Assembly: GCF_026155325.1 (NCBI RefSeq)
Contig: NZ_JAPFPW010000016.1
Coordinates: 1 to 64,000 of the forward strand
Direction: 5' to 3'
Length of the DNA stretch: 64,000 nucleotides
Source: Desulfobotulus pelophilus
GTDB taxonomy: Bacteria > Desulfobacterota > Desulfobacteria > Desulfobacterales > ASO4-4
Below are positions 19,059 to 28,216 of the stretch, in pieces; the first letter of the stretch is position 1, and each line of letters starts with the position of its first letter. The position numbers and the translations under genes were made by a program. Under the pieces are notes generated by a model. The model did no database searches and was not told the DNA's origin. It was given only the letters and a program-made list of their open reading frames with translations.

Positions 19059-19403
19059 TCATACCTTGAGGGTAAACCCACTTTCTGAAAGGGACTTGCC
19101 CCCCTTATCCGGGCTGCCCTCTTTGTTCTCTGCAAGGATTTTCAAACGAAGCGTATAGCTTCCCGTTTCCAGATCATGGGGCAGGCGGCTGCCATCGGGC
19201 ACCATCAGCACCAGCACCTTTCCCCGCATAGGATCGGAGCCCTCATTGCTGTCCCTGCGGTTTTCACCCTCCGGCTGCCCCCGCCGACCGGACCTTGCCG
19301 GACGAACCTTCAGCACACGCACAGGTACATCCCCCCGGGCCATGGGAGCCCCGCCATGTCCGGCAGAACCCAGCTCATTTATTTTACCGACAACAATTTC
19401 CAT
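19059..19403 (-). CDS. Small hypothetical protein
   Basis: About 113 residues from the ATG at 19403, which has a GGAAGGGGGG site upstream (the frame stays open to 19514). It is hydrophilic: a Gly/Ala/Arg-rich middle (ARSGRRGQPEGENRRDSN), then a beta-rich end (GKVLVLMVPDG, GSYTLRLKIL). No signal peptide and no family recognised. It lies 120 bases after the radical SAM gene on the same strand and may be co-transcribed with it. Confidence 0.55.
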   Translation of the reverse strand: MEIVVGKINELGSAGHGGAPMARGDVPVRVLKVRPARSGRRGQPEGENRRDSNEGSDPMRGKVLVLMVPDGSRLPHDLETGSYTLRLKILAENKEGSPDKGGKSLSESGFTLKV

Positions 19404-19524
19404 ACGCCCCCCTTCCTTTTCTCTATTATCGGCAACAGTGCGTGCTGTCTTGAACGGCATCAGGAGAAGAGAGAGGCGGTTACCTTTTCCATCCAAACCA
19501 AAGGATCTCTGCATGCCCCGCCTG

Positions 19525-20862
19525 TCACGTCAGCCTTTTGCCGAAACGGGAAGAGGGCGGATTAAAATACCCATGACAAAGACCGGGGAATATTTTCTGA
19601 AAATGACGGATCAGTGCCGCCATTCCCATACCCGGACCGGGATGGGCTGCCTTTTTGACAAGGTCATAATACCGCAGAGGGTCAAAGTTCAGATTACGCC
19701 ACTGAATAAGCTGCACACCGTGATTCTTCAAAAAAAACTCCATGGCAGCCACTTCGTCTGCCCCGTCACTGATCCCCGGAGCATTCAGGTAGTTGATAGC
19801 CACATGCTTTCCCCGTTTTTCCGCCCTGTCCACACTTTTCGCCACATCCGAAAAAGAGTAGCCCCTGGGCTGAAAATAGGCATTATAGACGACTTCCCTG
19901 CCACTGTTCATGCTGACCCGGATGGAATCCAGACCCGCCTCAAAAAGCCGGTCCAGCACCAGGGGCAGACTGGCATTGGTGTTCATGTTCAGCGTACCCC
20001 TGTCCGTCTTTTCCCGGATGAGGCGCAGGGCAGGTTCAATGACATGGGCCGCCAGCAAGGGATCTCCCTCACACCCCTGCCCGAAACTCACCACCCCGTC
20101 CGGCACCCTCTCTATATGCAGAAGAGCAATCTCCGCTATTTCCCTCGGGCTGGGAGTAAAGGCAATGCGATTCTGGCAACTCTGAAGCTCCGGGTTATCC
20201 TGCAGGGAAATACAACCCAGACACCGTGCGTTACAGGCACGGGAAGTGGGCAGGGGTGCTTCGTAGCGGCCAAGAAAAAAATTCTTTGCCGCAGGACACC
20301 CATAAAGAAGGGCACAGTTTTTAATATGAAGCAGAAGGCGGTTACGGGGCAGCAATTCACGGATGGTCATCACTCCATCCTGCACCTTTTCCACGGGCAT
20401 GCACCGAAGATCCTGGCGATCCTCCCTGTCCACCTGATACACGGCAGAAGCAAAGCCCTTTGCGGACCAGGCCACCGCCCCATAGGCAAACAGAGGCAGA
20501 ATTCCCGCTCCGGCCCTTTCCCTGTACGCCGGATGGTGGGTGATCACATAACCCGGAGAATTGAAGGCCGCCACAGGCAGAAGGGGCTCACCCGGCTCCC
20601 ATGGATTTTCATCCAGAATCTCCATACGGTGTTCCCGTATATTCCACAGAACGGGCATACGGTCCGGCAGCAGCAGGGTTTCACTGCCATGGGGCAGGGG
20701 AACCACATCCTTTTCCCTGAGGGGGACCATACGCTCTCCGCACATACCCAGAGCCGCATAACCATCCAGCTCAAACATTTCTCCTGCGGCATTGGCCACA
20801 AGCCCCAGCACATAGGGGGATTCCTTTCGCCTGTTTCCTGCCAGCGGCTTTTTCCGGGCCAT
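19525..20862 (-). CDS. Radical SAM protein of unknown function
   Basis: 445 residues. The N-terminal ~200 residues look like a beta-rich uncharacterised domain (PYVLGLVANAAGEMFELDGY, then LFAYGAVAWSAKGFASAVYQ). The radical SAM cluster C210xxxC214xxC217 (CNARCLGC) starts the second half, followed by a glycine motif VSFGQGCEGDPLL and SIRVSMNSGREVVY. C181-x7-C189 (CALLYGC) just upstream might bind another metal. No clear match to a named family. It is divergent from pabA, with a small hypothetical gene downstream. Confidence 0.85.
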   Translation of the reverse strand: MARKKPLAGNRRKESPYVLGLVANAAGEMFELDGYAALGMCGERMVPLREKDVVPLPHGSETLLLPDRMPVLWNIREHRMEILDENPWEPGEPLLPVAAFNSPGYVITHHPAYRERAGAGILPLFAYGAVAWSAKGFASAVYQVDREDRQDLRCMPVEKVQDGVMTIRELLPRNRLLLHIKNCALLYGCPAAKNFFLGRYEAPLPTSRACNARCLGCISLQDNPELQSCQNRIAFTPSPREIAEIALLHIERVPDGVVSFGQGCEGDPLLAAHVIEPALRLIREKTDRGTLNMNTNASLPLVLDRLFEAGLDSIRVSMNSGREVVYNAYFQPRGYSFSDVAKSVDRAEKRGKHVAINYLNAPGISDGADEVAAMEFFLKNHGVQLIQWRNLNFDPLRYYDLVKKAAHPGPGMGMAALIRHFQKIFPGLCHGYFNPPSSRFGKRLT

Positions 20863-20897
20863 ACTGCCACATCTCCCATAAGAAGTACGCCTTTTCC

Positions 20898-20926
20898 TTG
20901 ACAGGAAAAAGCGGCTCAGGTTATCG
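20898..20926 (+). promoter_or_regulatory. Possible sigma-70 promoter for pabA-pabBC
   Basis: TTGACA at 20898-20903, then about 17-18 bases to TTATCGG (20921-20927), a weak -10. It lies 120-150 bases before pabA. The -35 is perfect and the -10 is poor, so the call is tentative. Confidence 0.35.
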
Positions 20927-20967
20927 GTTCCATTCAGACTGACTGCTTACAGCAAAGCGTAATGCCA

Positions 20968-21007
20968 GGCGCAGAGCCATCCAGACGCTTCCGGATGGCT
21001 CTGCGCC
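20968..21007 (+). terminator. Terminator-like hairpin in the pabA leader (possible attenuator)
   Basis: A perfect 15-bp stem GGCGCAGAGCCATCC (20968-20982) pairs with 20993-21007 around a 10-base loop and is followed by TTTT. It lies between the divergent radical SAM and pabA genes, 40 bases before the pabA ATG, so on the plus strand it would interrupt transcription into pabA. No leader peptide with informative codons was recognised. Confidence 0.6.
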
Positions 21008-21046
21008 TTTTGCATAGCGAAAAAAAGGAAAAGCGAAAAGACTTTC

Positions 21047-21619
21047 ATGAAAACTCTTATCCTCATTGATAATTTTGACTCATTCACATTCAATCTGGCC
21101 CATCTTTTTGCCAGAGAAGGCCTGCAACCCAGAATTCTGCGCAGCGATGCAAGCCTGAAAAGCATCCGTGAAAAACAGCCTTGCGGCCTCATTATAGGCC
21201 CCGGCCCCGATGACCCGCAACGATCGGGGGTATCCATGGCAGCACTGCAGCATTTTTACCAATCCATCCCAATTCTCGGCATATGCCTGGGCATGCAGTG
21301 CATGGCAGAGCTTTTCGGCGGCAGAACCATCCGGTCGAGACTCCCCGTTCACGGGAAAACCAGCAGGATTCATCATGATGGCAGCGGCATTCTCAGAAAC
21401 ATCCCCAATCCCTTCACGGCCTGCCGCTATCACTCCCTCTGTGTGGAACTACCGGACACATCCCCCCTGCACATCTGCGCACGAAGCGAAGACGGCACCC
21501 CCATGGCCCTTGTCCACCAGCACCTTCCTGTTTTCGGCCTGCAGTTTCATCCGGAAAGCTTCATGAGCGAACACGGCGCTGCCATGGCCCGACATTTTCT
21601 GCAGGAGATGGCACCATGA
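21047..21619 (+). CDS. pabA: Aminodeoxychorismate synthase component II (glutamine amidotransferase)
   Basis: 190 residues, class I glutamine amidotransferase. It has ILIDNFDSFTFNL at the start, the nucleophile motif ILGICLGMQCMAE (catalytic Cys) and the His-Glu pair in LQFHPESF. It releases ammonia from glutamine for PabB. Its stop overlaps the start of the pabB-pabC fusion (ATGA-type), so they are coupled. TrpG anthranilate synthase subunits are very similar; the PabC domain of the partner favours the folate (p-aminobenzoate) role. Confidence 0.9.
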   Translation: MKTLILIDNFDSFTFNLAHLFAREGLQPRILRSDASLKSIREKQPCGLIIGPGPDDPQRSGVSMAALQHFYQSIPILGICLGMQCMAELFGGRTIRSRLPVHGKTSRIHHDGSGILRNIPNPFTACRYHSLCVELPDTSPLHICARSEDGTPMALVHQHLPVFGLQFHPESFMSEHGAAMARHFLQEMAP

Positions 21620-23844
21620 ACCCATTATCTTACCTGAAACCCGAGGGCTTTTGCACCCGCACCCTCCACCTGACAGAGGAATTCAGTCTTTCCGCCTTCG
21701 GACCGGCCGGAACCGAAGGCAGCATGATTCTGGTATCAGGCGGAGAGCACCCCGAGGCCGTTATGAACGGCTTTGCCTGCCTCCCCTTTCTTTCCATCCG
21801 CTGCGAAAAAGGCAGGGCACTCCTCAGGCACGGAGATACCTGCCTTCAAAGCAACCGTCCCCTTGACCTGATGGACACCCTGCTGAACGCCTGCGCCATG
21901 GAGGAAAAAGAAAGCAGCGGCTTCCCCTTCGGCCTGTTCGGATATTTTTCCTATGACCTGAAAAATCATCTGGAAAAACTGCCGGATACCGTAATGGATG
22001 ACCTGCAGCTGCCCGAATTTCTTCTTTTTGCTCCCCGGGTGGTGGGCTGGATCCCCCCCCATTCCAGTGAGCTGCACATGAAGGCCCTTTTTCTTCGGAA
22101 CGAAACATCTGAAACCGCAGAAAAAGCTCTGGATGAGGCGGAACGACTGCTGTCCTGCCGACCAGCTCAGGAAGAACTGAAAAAGGCAGAAGAAAGGGAT
22201 AAAACCTGCTCCCTTTCCTCCTCCTTTTCAAAAGAAAACTATCAAAAGGCTGTGCGCATCATCCGCGACCATATCAGCAAAGGAGAAGTCTATCAGGTCA
22301 ATCTTTCCCAGAGATTCAGCCTGACATACAAAGGCAATCCCTACCTCCTTTTTCTAAAAATGGCTACAGAAGCACCCCAGCCCTTTTCCGCATTTCTGCA
22401 GGCCGGAGATTTTCAGCTGGCCTCCCTTTCTCCGGAACGTTTTCTCCGCGTTCGCCACGGCCGCATCGAAAGCCACCCCATCAAGGGAACACGGCCCAGG
22501 GGACAGACACCCGAAGAAGACAGGCGTCTTCAGAAAGAACTGGAAACCAGCATCAAGGATGGCGCGGAACTGGCCATGATTGTGGATCTCGTTCGCAATG
22601 ACATCGGCCGCATTGGCGCATGGGGCAGCATATGCGTAGACGTACCCGCACGCACGGAAGCATGGCCCCATCTTTTCCACAGGGTTGCCATTGTTTCCGG
22701 CAATCTGGCGGAAGGAGCTTCCCCGGGTCAAATTCTGCGGGCAACCTTTCCACCGGGTTCCGTAACAGGTTGTCCTAAAATACGGGCCATGGAAATCATC
22801 GATTATCTGGAGCCCCTTCGCAGACACGCCTACACCGGAGCCATGGGCTATCTCGGCTTTGACGGCAGCATGGATCTCAACGTGGCCATCCGAACGGTTA
22901 TCTGCTCCGATGGAAAGGCCCACTACTCTGCGGGAGGCGGCGTGGTATGGGATTCTGATCCCGAAGAAGAATATGAAGAAACCCTGCACAAGGCAGCCCC
23001 CTTTTTCAGGGCCATGCACAAAGTACCGGAATCACCCGCCGATAGCAGAGAACCCCTTGTCTGGCAGGACGGCCACTTCCTACCCCTTTCACACTCAGGT
23101 TTTCCCATGCACATCCCAGCCCTTCGCCACGGCAGGGGAGTTTTTGAAACCATCAGGATACGGCAGGGCAGCCCCCTTCACCTCGGGGAACATCTCCAGC
23201 GGCTTAATGATTCTGCCGAACCCGTCACGGGAAAACGTCTGCCTGCAATCCAATGGAAACACATCATTGCCACACTGACGAAGGCCAATCCCATGGCTGC
23301 CAAAGAGGGGCAGCTCCATATCCTGGCACTGGATACGGGCCGCCCGTGCCTGTCTCCCGCCGCCATGCTCACGCCCCTGACCGCCGCAGCCAACAAGGAA
23401 GGCATCCGGCTCATCTGCCACCCCGAACCTTTTTTTTCACCCATGGCCCGGCACAAAAGTCTGGCCTATGTATTCTTTGCAAGGGCACGGGAAAGGGCTC
23501 TGGCAGAAGGTGGGGACGAGGCACTCATACGGGCACCGGATGGAAGCATTTTAGAAGGCTCCTTTTCCAGCCTGCTTCTTTTTTCAGGAAAGCGCCTGCG
23601 GATCCCAGAAGGGCCTTCTCTTACTGGAATCACAAGAAAAAAACTACTGGACTATCTGCAGACTCAGGGGTGGCTGGCAGAGGAGACAAAACTCTTTATG
23701 GAAGATCTGGAAGGGGGGAATCTGCTTCTGTGCTGCTCCAGCCTGAGAGGCCTCTCATGGGTCAGGTCCGTTGACCATATTCAGTTCCCGGAGCCAGATC
23801 CTGCCTGGCTTGCCTCCATGAGAAAGGCTCTGGGATATGAATAG
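21616..23844 (+). CDS. pabB: Fused aminodeoxychorismate synthase I / aminodeoxychorismate lyase (PabB-PabC)
   Basis: 742 residues. The N-terminal ~470 are the chorismate-binding enzyme: HPIKGTRPRG carries the PabB-type active lysine, followed by LAMIVDLVRNDIGRI, PGSVTGCPKIRAMEII and the C-terminal GGGVVWDSDPEEEYEE. The last ~245 residues are a fold-type IV PLP lyase (HGRGVFETIRI, catalytic Lys in ARHKSLAYVF, then LEGSFSSLLLF). With PabA it turns chorismate and glutamine into p-aminobenzoate in one polypeptide. Such fusions are known. Convergent with the pentapeptide gene. Confidence 0.93.
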   Translation: MNPLSYLKPEGFCTRTLHLTEEFSLSAFGPAGTEGSMILVSGGEHPEAVMNGFACLPFLSIRCEKGRALLRHGDTCLQSNRPLDLMDTLLNACAMEEKESSGFPFGLFGYFSYDLKNHLEKLPDTVMDDLQLPEFLLFAPRVVGWIPPHSSELHMKALFLRNETSETAEKALDEAERLLSCRPAQEELKKAEERDKTCSLSSSFSKENYQKAVRIIRDHISKGEVYQVNLSQRFSLTYKGNPYLLFLKMATEAPQPFSAFLQAGDFQLASLSPERFLRVRHGRIESHPIKGTRPRGQTPEEDRRLQKELETSIKDGAELAMIVDLVRNDIGRIGAWGSICVDVPARTEAWPHLFHRVAIVSGNLAEGASPGQILRATFPPGSVTGCPKIRAMEIIDYLEPLRRHAYTGAMGYLGFDGSMDLNVAIRTVICSDGKAHYSAGGGVVWDSDPEEEYEETLHKAAPFFRAMHKVPESPADSREPLVWQDGHFLPLSHSGFPMHIPALRHGRGVFETIRIRQGSPLHLGEHLQRLNDSAEPVTGKRLPAIQWKHIIATLTKANPMAAKEGQLHILALDTGRPCLSPAAMLTPLTAAANKEGIRLICHPEPFFSPMARHKSLAYVFFARARERALAEGGDEALIRAPDGSILEGSFSSLLLFSGKRLRIPEGPSLTGITRKKLLDYLQTQGWLAEETKLFMEDLEGGNLLLCCSSLRGLSWVRSVDHIQFPEPDPAWLASMRKALGYE

Positions 23845-23911
23845 GCCGGGAATAACCATCCGGTCAAAACAGAGCGATTCTTCGGAGCATCTGTCTTTTG
23901 AGGAAACCATC

Positions 23912-24886
23912 CTACCAGTCTTCCGTCGCATCCGGAGGCAGAAAAACATCGGGCAGCCGCCTGCGCAGTTCCGCCTCCAGATCCGCATCAAGGATAGCAC
24001 CCTGCAGCGTACGGATGCGCACAAAAGAATCAACACTGAGGCCTGCCGCCTGATCAAAATTTACTCCCCGCAGATCGGCCCCGTCCAGACAGGCTCTGGT
24101 GAGATCCGCATGACGGAGGTCCGCTCCCATGAGGTTGGCATCTTCCAGAACGGCACCGGCAAGATCCGCATACATGAGATTGGCTCCCGCAAGATCGGCC
24201 TTGGCAAGGCGGGATTCCCGGAGAATGGCGCGCTCCAGACAGGCCTGCTGTAAATCCACACTTTCCAGGTTGGTTTTCCATAGATAGGCCCGATAAAGAT
24301 TGGCTGCCGTAAGGTTGGCCGCCTCCAGATTCACATTTTCAAGGTTGGCCTCTTCGAATATACTGTCCCGGAGATCGGTCCAGCTCAGGTCCGCTCCCCA
24401 GAGATAGCTTTCGGAAAGATCCACCCCTCGCAGATCCATGCTTCTCAGGTAACAGTTGCTCAAATCCATGCGGGTAACTCCATACTTATTCAGCCTGCGG
24501 ATATTCCCTCTGGTTTTGCGGGCCGCTTCTTCACTTTCCCAGTTTCTGAAATCATCAATTTCATCCCTGTAATGACGCTTTTCCATCAGGTTTTTGCCTT
24601 TCTGCTGAAACCAGAAGAGCACCACTCCGATCAGAAGAATATCCATCAGAACGCCATGGGCCTCTGCCATCACTTCTTCACGAAAGGAGTCGGAATAGTA
24701 CCCCAGGTGCAGGGTAATCCCCACAACCAGCATGGTTGCCGCCACAAAAACCACTACGGTCATGATAATGGGGCTGGCAATGATCAAATCGTATACCTGC
24801 CGGAAGCGCCCCATATTTTTGCCCCCACTTTTTTTTTTATCAACTCCCGGATTCCAGGGGGGAGGGGGAGGCAAAAGGTCAACCAT
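23912..24886 (-). CDS. Pentapeptide-repeat membrane protein
   Basis: About 324 residues. A proline-rich start (MVDLLPPPPPW) is followed by two membrane helices (IIASPIIMTVVVFVAATMLV and GVLMDILLIGVVLFWF), a charged linker, and from about residue 140 some 25-30 pentapeptide repeats of the A(D/N)LxX type (for example ADLAGANLMYADL), which fold into a right-handed beta-helix. The repeat domain should face the cytoplasm. Function of such proteins is mostly unknown. ATG 24886 has AAGGA upstream; an ATG at 24919 has none. Confidence 0.88.
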   Translation of the reverse strand: MVDLLPPPPPWNPGVDKKKSGGKNMGRFRQVYDLIIASPIIMTVVVFVAATMLVVGITLHLGYYSDSFREEVMAEAHGVLMDILLIGVVLFWFQQKGKNLMEKRHYRDEIDDFRNWESEEAARKTRGNIRRLNKYGVTRMDLSNCYLRSMDLRGVDLSESYLWGADLSWTDLRDSIFEEANLENVNLEAANLTAANLYRAYLWKTNLESVDLQQACLERAILRESRLAKADLAGANLMYADLAGAVLEDANLMGADLRHADLTRACLDGADLRGVNFDQAAGLSVDSFVRIRTLQGAILDADLEAELRRRLPDVFLPPDATEDW

Positions 24887-25060
24887 GGCGGGTATTTCCT
24901 TGAAAAGGTTCAACAACATAAAACCGATGATTCTTCTTTATAACAAAAGCCCTTGTCATTTAAAAGGTATTGATGCAAAAGTCTGCTGCGGTACAAAATG
25001 CCTCCTGACCCGCAGCATGAAAAAAATGAGGCAGACTTCTTATCTGTTAAGGGGGTTACC

Positions 25061-25384
25061 ATGACAGAACTCAAAGGATTTCAGAAGCAATATCTCAAGG
25101 GCCTTGCCCACCACCTGAAGCCCCTTGTCATTATTGGCCAGCAAGGTATCACTCCGGCGCTTATGGCTTCCATTGAAGAGGCCCTGCATGCCCATGAACT
25201 GATTAAGGTTCGCTTCAACGATTTCAAGGAAAAAGAAACGAAAGAAAGCCTCACCCTTGAAATCATTAAAGGAAGCGGAGCAAGCCTTGTATCCGCCATC
25301 GGGCATATGCTGATACTCTACAGACCTTGTAAAATAACAGAAAAACGAAAAATAAAGCTCCCCAGAACTCCTGCTGCCAGCTGA
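25061..25384 (+). CDS. yhbY: YhbY (CRS1-YhbY/CRM) RNA-binding protein
   Basis: 107 residues. Full-length CRM domain: LKGFQKQYLKGLAHHLKPLV, then IGQQGITPALMASIEEAL with the GxxG-like loop, and HELIKVRF. It associates with pre-50S ribosomal subunits in other bacteria. ATG at 25061 follows AAGGGGG; an in-frame upstream extension to 24998 has no homologous character. The C-terminus KRKIKLPRTPAAS is typical. Stands alone, divergent from the pentapeptide gene. Confidence 0.93.
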   Translation: MTELKGFQKQYLKGLAHHLKPLVIIGQQGITPALMASIEEALHAHELIKVRFNDFKEKETKESLTLEIIKGSGASLVSAIGHMLILYRPCKITEKRKIKLPRTPAAS

Positions 25385-26042
25385 AACCCGCCGTTCCTCC
25401 AGAGGGGGCAACATGTCCATGGCTGCCCCCTCTGGCCGGTGGCGCTCCGCGGACCATGGTCTTGCGTTCAAAAGGAAGCCTTTCCTCCGTCCGGCCCTCA
25501 AGCCTGCCACACACTCTTTTCATGGCAAAAGGTGTGTGCAGGTGCCGGATAAAGCCATCCTAGCTACCGGCTCTGCCTTGCCAATCCCCTCATTTTCCTT
25601 CCCATACCATCCTCCCCCATGCAGAATCAGGCCCGGAGTTCCCGCCCTTCGCCATCGAAACGGGCTGCTCCCACAGCATCCATCTGTGACTTTTTTGATC
25701 CAAAAAGAGACACAAGCCACATACAAAATCTATCCATCCGAATTAAAGAGCTATTTTTTTTAAACGGACAGCACAGAGTCAAGGACAATAAAAAAACTTT
25801 CTAGTTTTATATTTTATTATCAGTACCATAAGAACCCAACTATCCGTTCACAGAAAACGGAACATGCCATCCTGAAAATGTGACACAATTGCCACGCGCG
25901 CCACATGAAAGCCCCGTCCATCCCCTGTTTCCATTCTGGCATGCTTATTGAACTACTTCCCAGAGCCAACCACAGAGAAACCTCAGCCCGATGAGACAGA
26001 CACATCGGGCCTAAAAAACGCTGTCATAAAAAGGAGACGTTC
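25385..26042. other. Long intergenic region before the CoA-transferase gene
   Basis: About 660 bases with no convincing gene. The last ~270 bases turn AT-rich, as expected for a promoter. The only signal seen is a sigma-54-like element at 25937-25952. No stable terminator was found after yhbY. Confidence 0.5.
25937..25952 (+). promoter_or_regulatory. Possible sigma-54 promoter of the CoA-transferase gene
   Basis: TGGCATGCTTATTGAA resembles TGGCACG-N4-TTGCA with two mismatches. One is in the -12 GC dinucleotide (GA here), which is usually invariant, so the match is weak. It lies about 90 bases before the start codon. Confidence 0.25.
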
Positions 26043-27395
26043 ATGAGCGATGTAATGGAACTGTACCGGCAGAAATGTGTTTCCGCTGAAAAAGCCGTTT
26101 CCATTGTCAAATCACACGACGTGGTGGACTATGGTTTTTTTAACGGCAAACCCGTTGTCTGTGATCAGGCTCTGGCCGCACGTCACGAGGAACTGAAGGA
26201 TGTGTTCATCCACACAGCCGTCACCATCCCCCCCATACCGGAGGTGATCAAATACCCCGGAAGCTTTGTCTACCATGACCTTCAGTTCAGCAAACTCACC
26301 CGGGTTCTGAAAAGCAGCGGCCTTCCGGCCTTCTATTTGCCCATCATGTATCATCAGGCACCCGCATGGTTCCGCGATGGCGTGGCGGATCACAGAAATG
26401 TGGTCATCTGTGCCGTCTGCCCCATGGACCGGCATGGATACTTCAACCTCGGCCCCCACCCTTCCGCCACCCTTGCGTCCATGGAACAGGCGGACGCGGT
26501 CATTCTTGAAGTGGTACAGGACATGCCCCGCTGCCTAGGCGGCTCGGAAGAATCCGTCCATATCTCCCAGGTGGACTATGTTGTGGAAGCACCGGCAGAT
26601 CAGAAAATGACCGACCTGCCCGTTGCCGAACCTACCGACACAGACAGACGGATTGCAGGCCACATCATGCCATTCATTCAGGATGGCAGCTGCATCCAGC
26701 TGGGTATTGGCGGCATGCCCAATGCCGTTGGAAAAATTATAGCCGAATCAGACCTGAAAGATCTCGGCGGTCACACGGAAATGCTTTCCGACGCCTATGT
26801 GGATATGCTGCTTTCCGGCCGCATGAACGGAGCCCGCAAACCCTTTGACATCGGCCGGGTTCCCTACACCTTCGCCCTGGGTTCCCGCAGAATGTACGAG
26901 TTCATGGATAACAACCCTGCGGTCTCGGCCTACCCGGCCAGCTATACCAATGACCCCAAAGTCATCGGCCAGATCGACAACTTCGTTTCCATCAACAACG
27001 CCCTGCAGGTGGACCTTTTCTCCCAAATCAATGCGGAAAGCCTTGGCACCACCCAGGTTTCCGGTAATGGGGGGATGTGGGACTTTGTCATTGGTGCCCA
27101 GTGGTCCAAAAACGGAAAAAGCTTTATCTGCCTTGCCTCCACCTACAAAGACAGTGAAGGCAACCTCCGTTCTCGGGTCATGCCCCGACTCAAGGAGGGC
27201 AGCATTGTCACCATTCCACGGCATCAGGTGGACTATGTGGTTACGGAATTCGGAGCCGCCAGAATGCGTGGCCAGTCCACATGGAGCCGGGCTGAAAGGA
27301 TCATCGGCCTCGCCCATCCTGATTTCAGAGAAGAACTGATCCGCGAAGCCCAGTCCATGGGCATCTGGCGTCAGTCCAGCAAAAAAGACGCCTGA
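26043..27395 (+). CDS. Acetyl-CoA hydrolase/transferase family CoA-transferase (4-hydroxybutyrate/butyrate-type)
   Basis: 450 residues, the AbfT/Cat2-like class I CoA-transferase. The catalytic glutamate is E246 in GGHTEMLSD, which forms the glutamyl-CoA thioester in the family. Other motifs are QLGIGGMPNAVG and INAESLGTTQVSGNGG, and the C-terminal HQVDYVVTEFG. It should exchange CoA between an acyl-CoA and acetate or a similar acid in fermentative or fatty-acid metabolism; the exact acid cannot be told. It starts at ATG 26043 after AAAGGAG and ends before a hairpin shared with the convergent CBS gene. Confidence 0.9.
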   Translation: MSDVMELYRQKCVSAEKAVSIVKSHDVVDYGFFNGKPVVCDQALAARHEELKDVFIHTAVTIPPIPEVIKYPGSFVYHDLQFSKLTRVLKSSGLPAFYLPIMYHQAPAWFRDGVADHRNVVICAVCPMDRHGYFNLGPHPSATLASMEQADAVILEVVQDMPRCLGGSEESVHISQVDYVVEAPADQKMTDLPVAEPTDTDRRIAGHIMPFIQDGSCIQLGIGGMPNAVGKIIAESDLKDLGGHTEMLSDAYVDMLLSGRMNGARKPFDIGRVPYTFALGSRRMYEFMDNNPAVSAYPASYTNDPKVIGQIDNFVSINNALQVDLFSQINAESLGTTQVSGNGGMWDFVIGAQWSKNGKSFICLASTYKDSEGNLRSRVMPRLKEGSIVTIPRHQVDYVVTEFGAARMRGQSTWSRAERIIGLAHPDFREELIREAQSMGIWRQSSKKDA

Positions 27396-27404
27396 TACAC
27401 AAAA

Positions 27405-27449
27405 GGGGCTCCGGCAGAAAGGCATTATGCCATCCCTGTCCGGAGCCCC
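27405..27449. terminator. Hairpin between convergent CoA-transferase and CBS genes
   Basis: A 10-bp stem GGGGCTCCGG (27405-27414) pairs with CCGGAGCCCC (27440-27449). The loop contains a small second hairpin (GGCATTATGCC). No T-run follows, so termination efficiency is uncertain. Confidence 0.55.
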
Positions 27450-27480
27450 TGAAAGCCAGGCCATATCAGGCCTGCCGGTT

Positions 27481-28059
27481 TTACTCCCCTTTTTCCTCAC
27501 GAATCAGTTCAACAGCCTTCACAAAAACATCTCCCAGCCGAAGAATACCCACCACTTTATGGCCCTCTCCCCGGGTCACCAGCAGGGACTGATGCTGCCC
27601 CAGAAGCAGCTGGTGCACACCCTCATCCAGCGTAGCTTCCTCATCCACATACTCACCGGCGGAAGGCGTGTACATCACATCCTTCACCTTGATGCGCGAA
27701 GTTTTTTTGGCAATATCCTTCAGGGGTTTATCCCAGAGACTGAACTGTTCCAGAAGCCCCTTCATAAACTTCGGACTCAGGCCGAAACGGGAAAGCCCCA
27801 GACTCATGGGACTGCCATCTCCCACCTCAAAATACTTGGGCTCCATGGCCCGTAGCACATCCAGATGGCTGAGCTTACCTACAATTTCACCCTTGTCATC
27901 AAAAACAAGGACCGCCCTGTGGCCTTCACCACAGGTGGCCTTTACCGCCTTCAACGCATCCTCCAGAACCAGCATGGCATCATACAGACTCTGTTCACCG
28001 GAAATGGTTGTGTATTCATCCAAAGGAATCATTACCTCTTTTACCATTACATTTTTCAT
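27481..28059 (-). CDS. CBS-domain pair protein
   Basis: 192 residues from ATG 28059, which has AGGAG at a proper distance; an ATG six bases earlier would touch the ribosome site. Two CBS motifs: the first around VMIPLDEYTTISGEQSL...GKLSHLDVLRAM, the second around VKDVMYTPSAGEYVDEEATL...GILRLGDVFVK. A helical insert (LSRFGLSPKFMKGLLEQF) separates them. CBS pairs bind adenosine nucleotides and regulate partners; no enzyme domain is attached, so it is probably a stand-alone sensor. Confidence 0.9.
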   Translation of the reverse strand: MKNVMVKEVMIPLDEYTTISGEQSLYDAMLVLEDALKAVKATCGEGHRAVLVFDDKGEIVGKLSHLDVLRAMEPKYFEVGDGSPMSLGLSRFGLSPKFMKGLLEQFSLWDKPLKDIAKKTSRIKVKDVMYTPSAGEYVDEEATLDEGVHQLLLGQHQSLLVTRGEGHKVVGILRLGDVFVKAVELIREEKGE

Positions 28060-28216
28060 GACCATCTCCTTTTCTGCCTTTATTATTTTTCCAGCGGCCG
28101 CCCGCGGAAAGCCTCAGAAACCTGACCTATCACCCAAAATGAGAAACAATTAAACAAACTCAAAAAAACCCTCGCAACCACAACCTGTACACAGGGAAAC
28201 AAAAGAGGAGGGGCCG

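Noticed and set aside
19246-20901. Plus-strand open frame of 551 codons opposite the radical SAM gene
   Set aside because: The minus strand encodes a clear CxxxCxxC radical SAM protein; the plus frame has no motifs.
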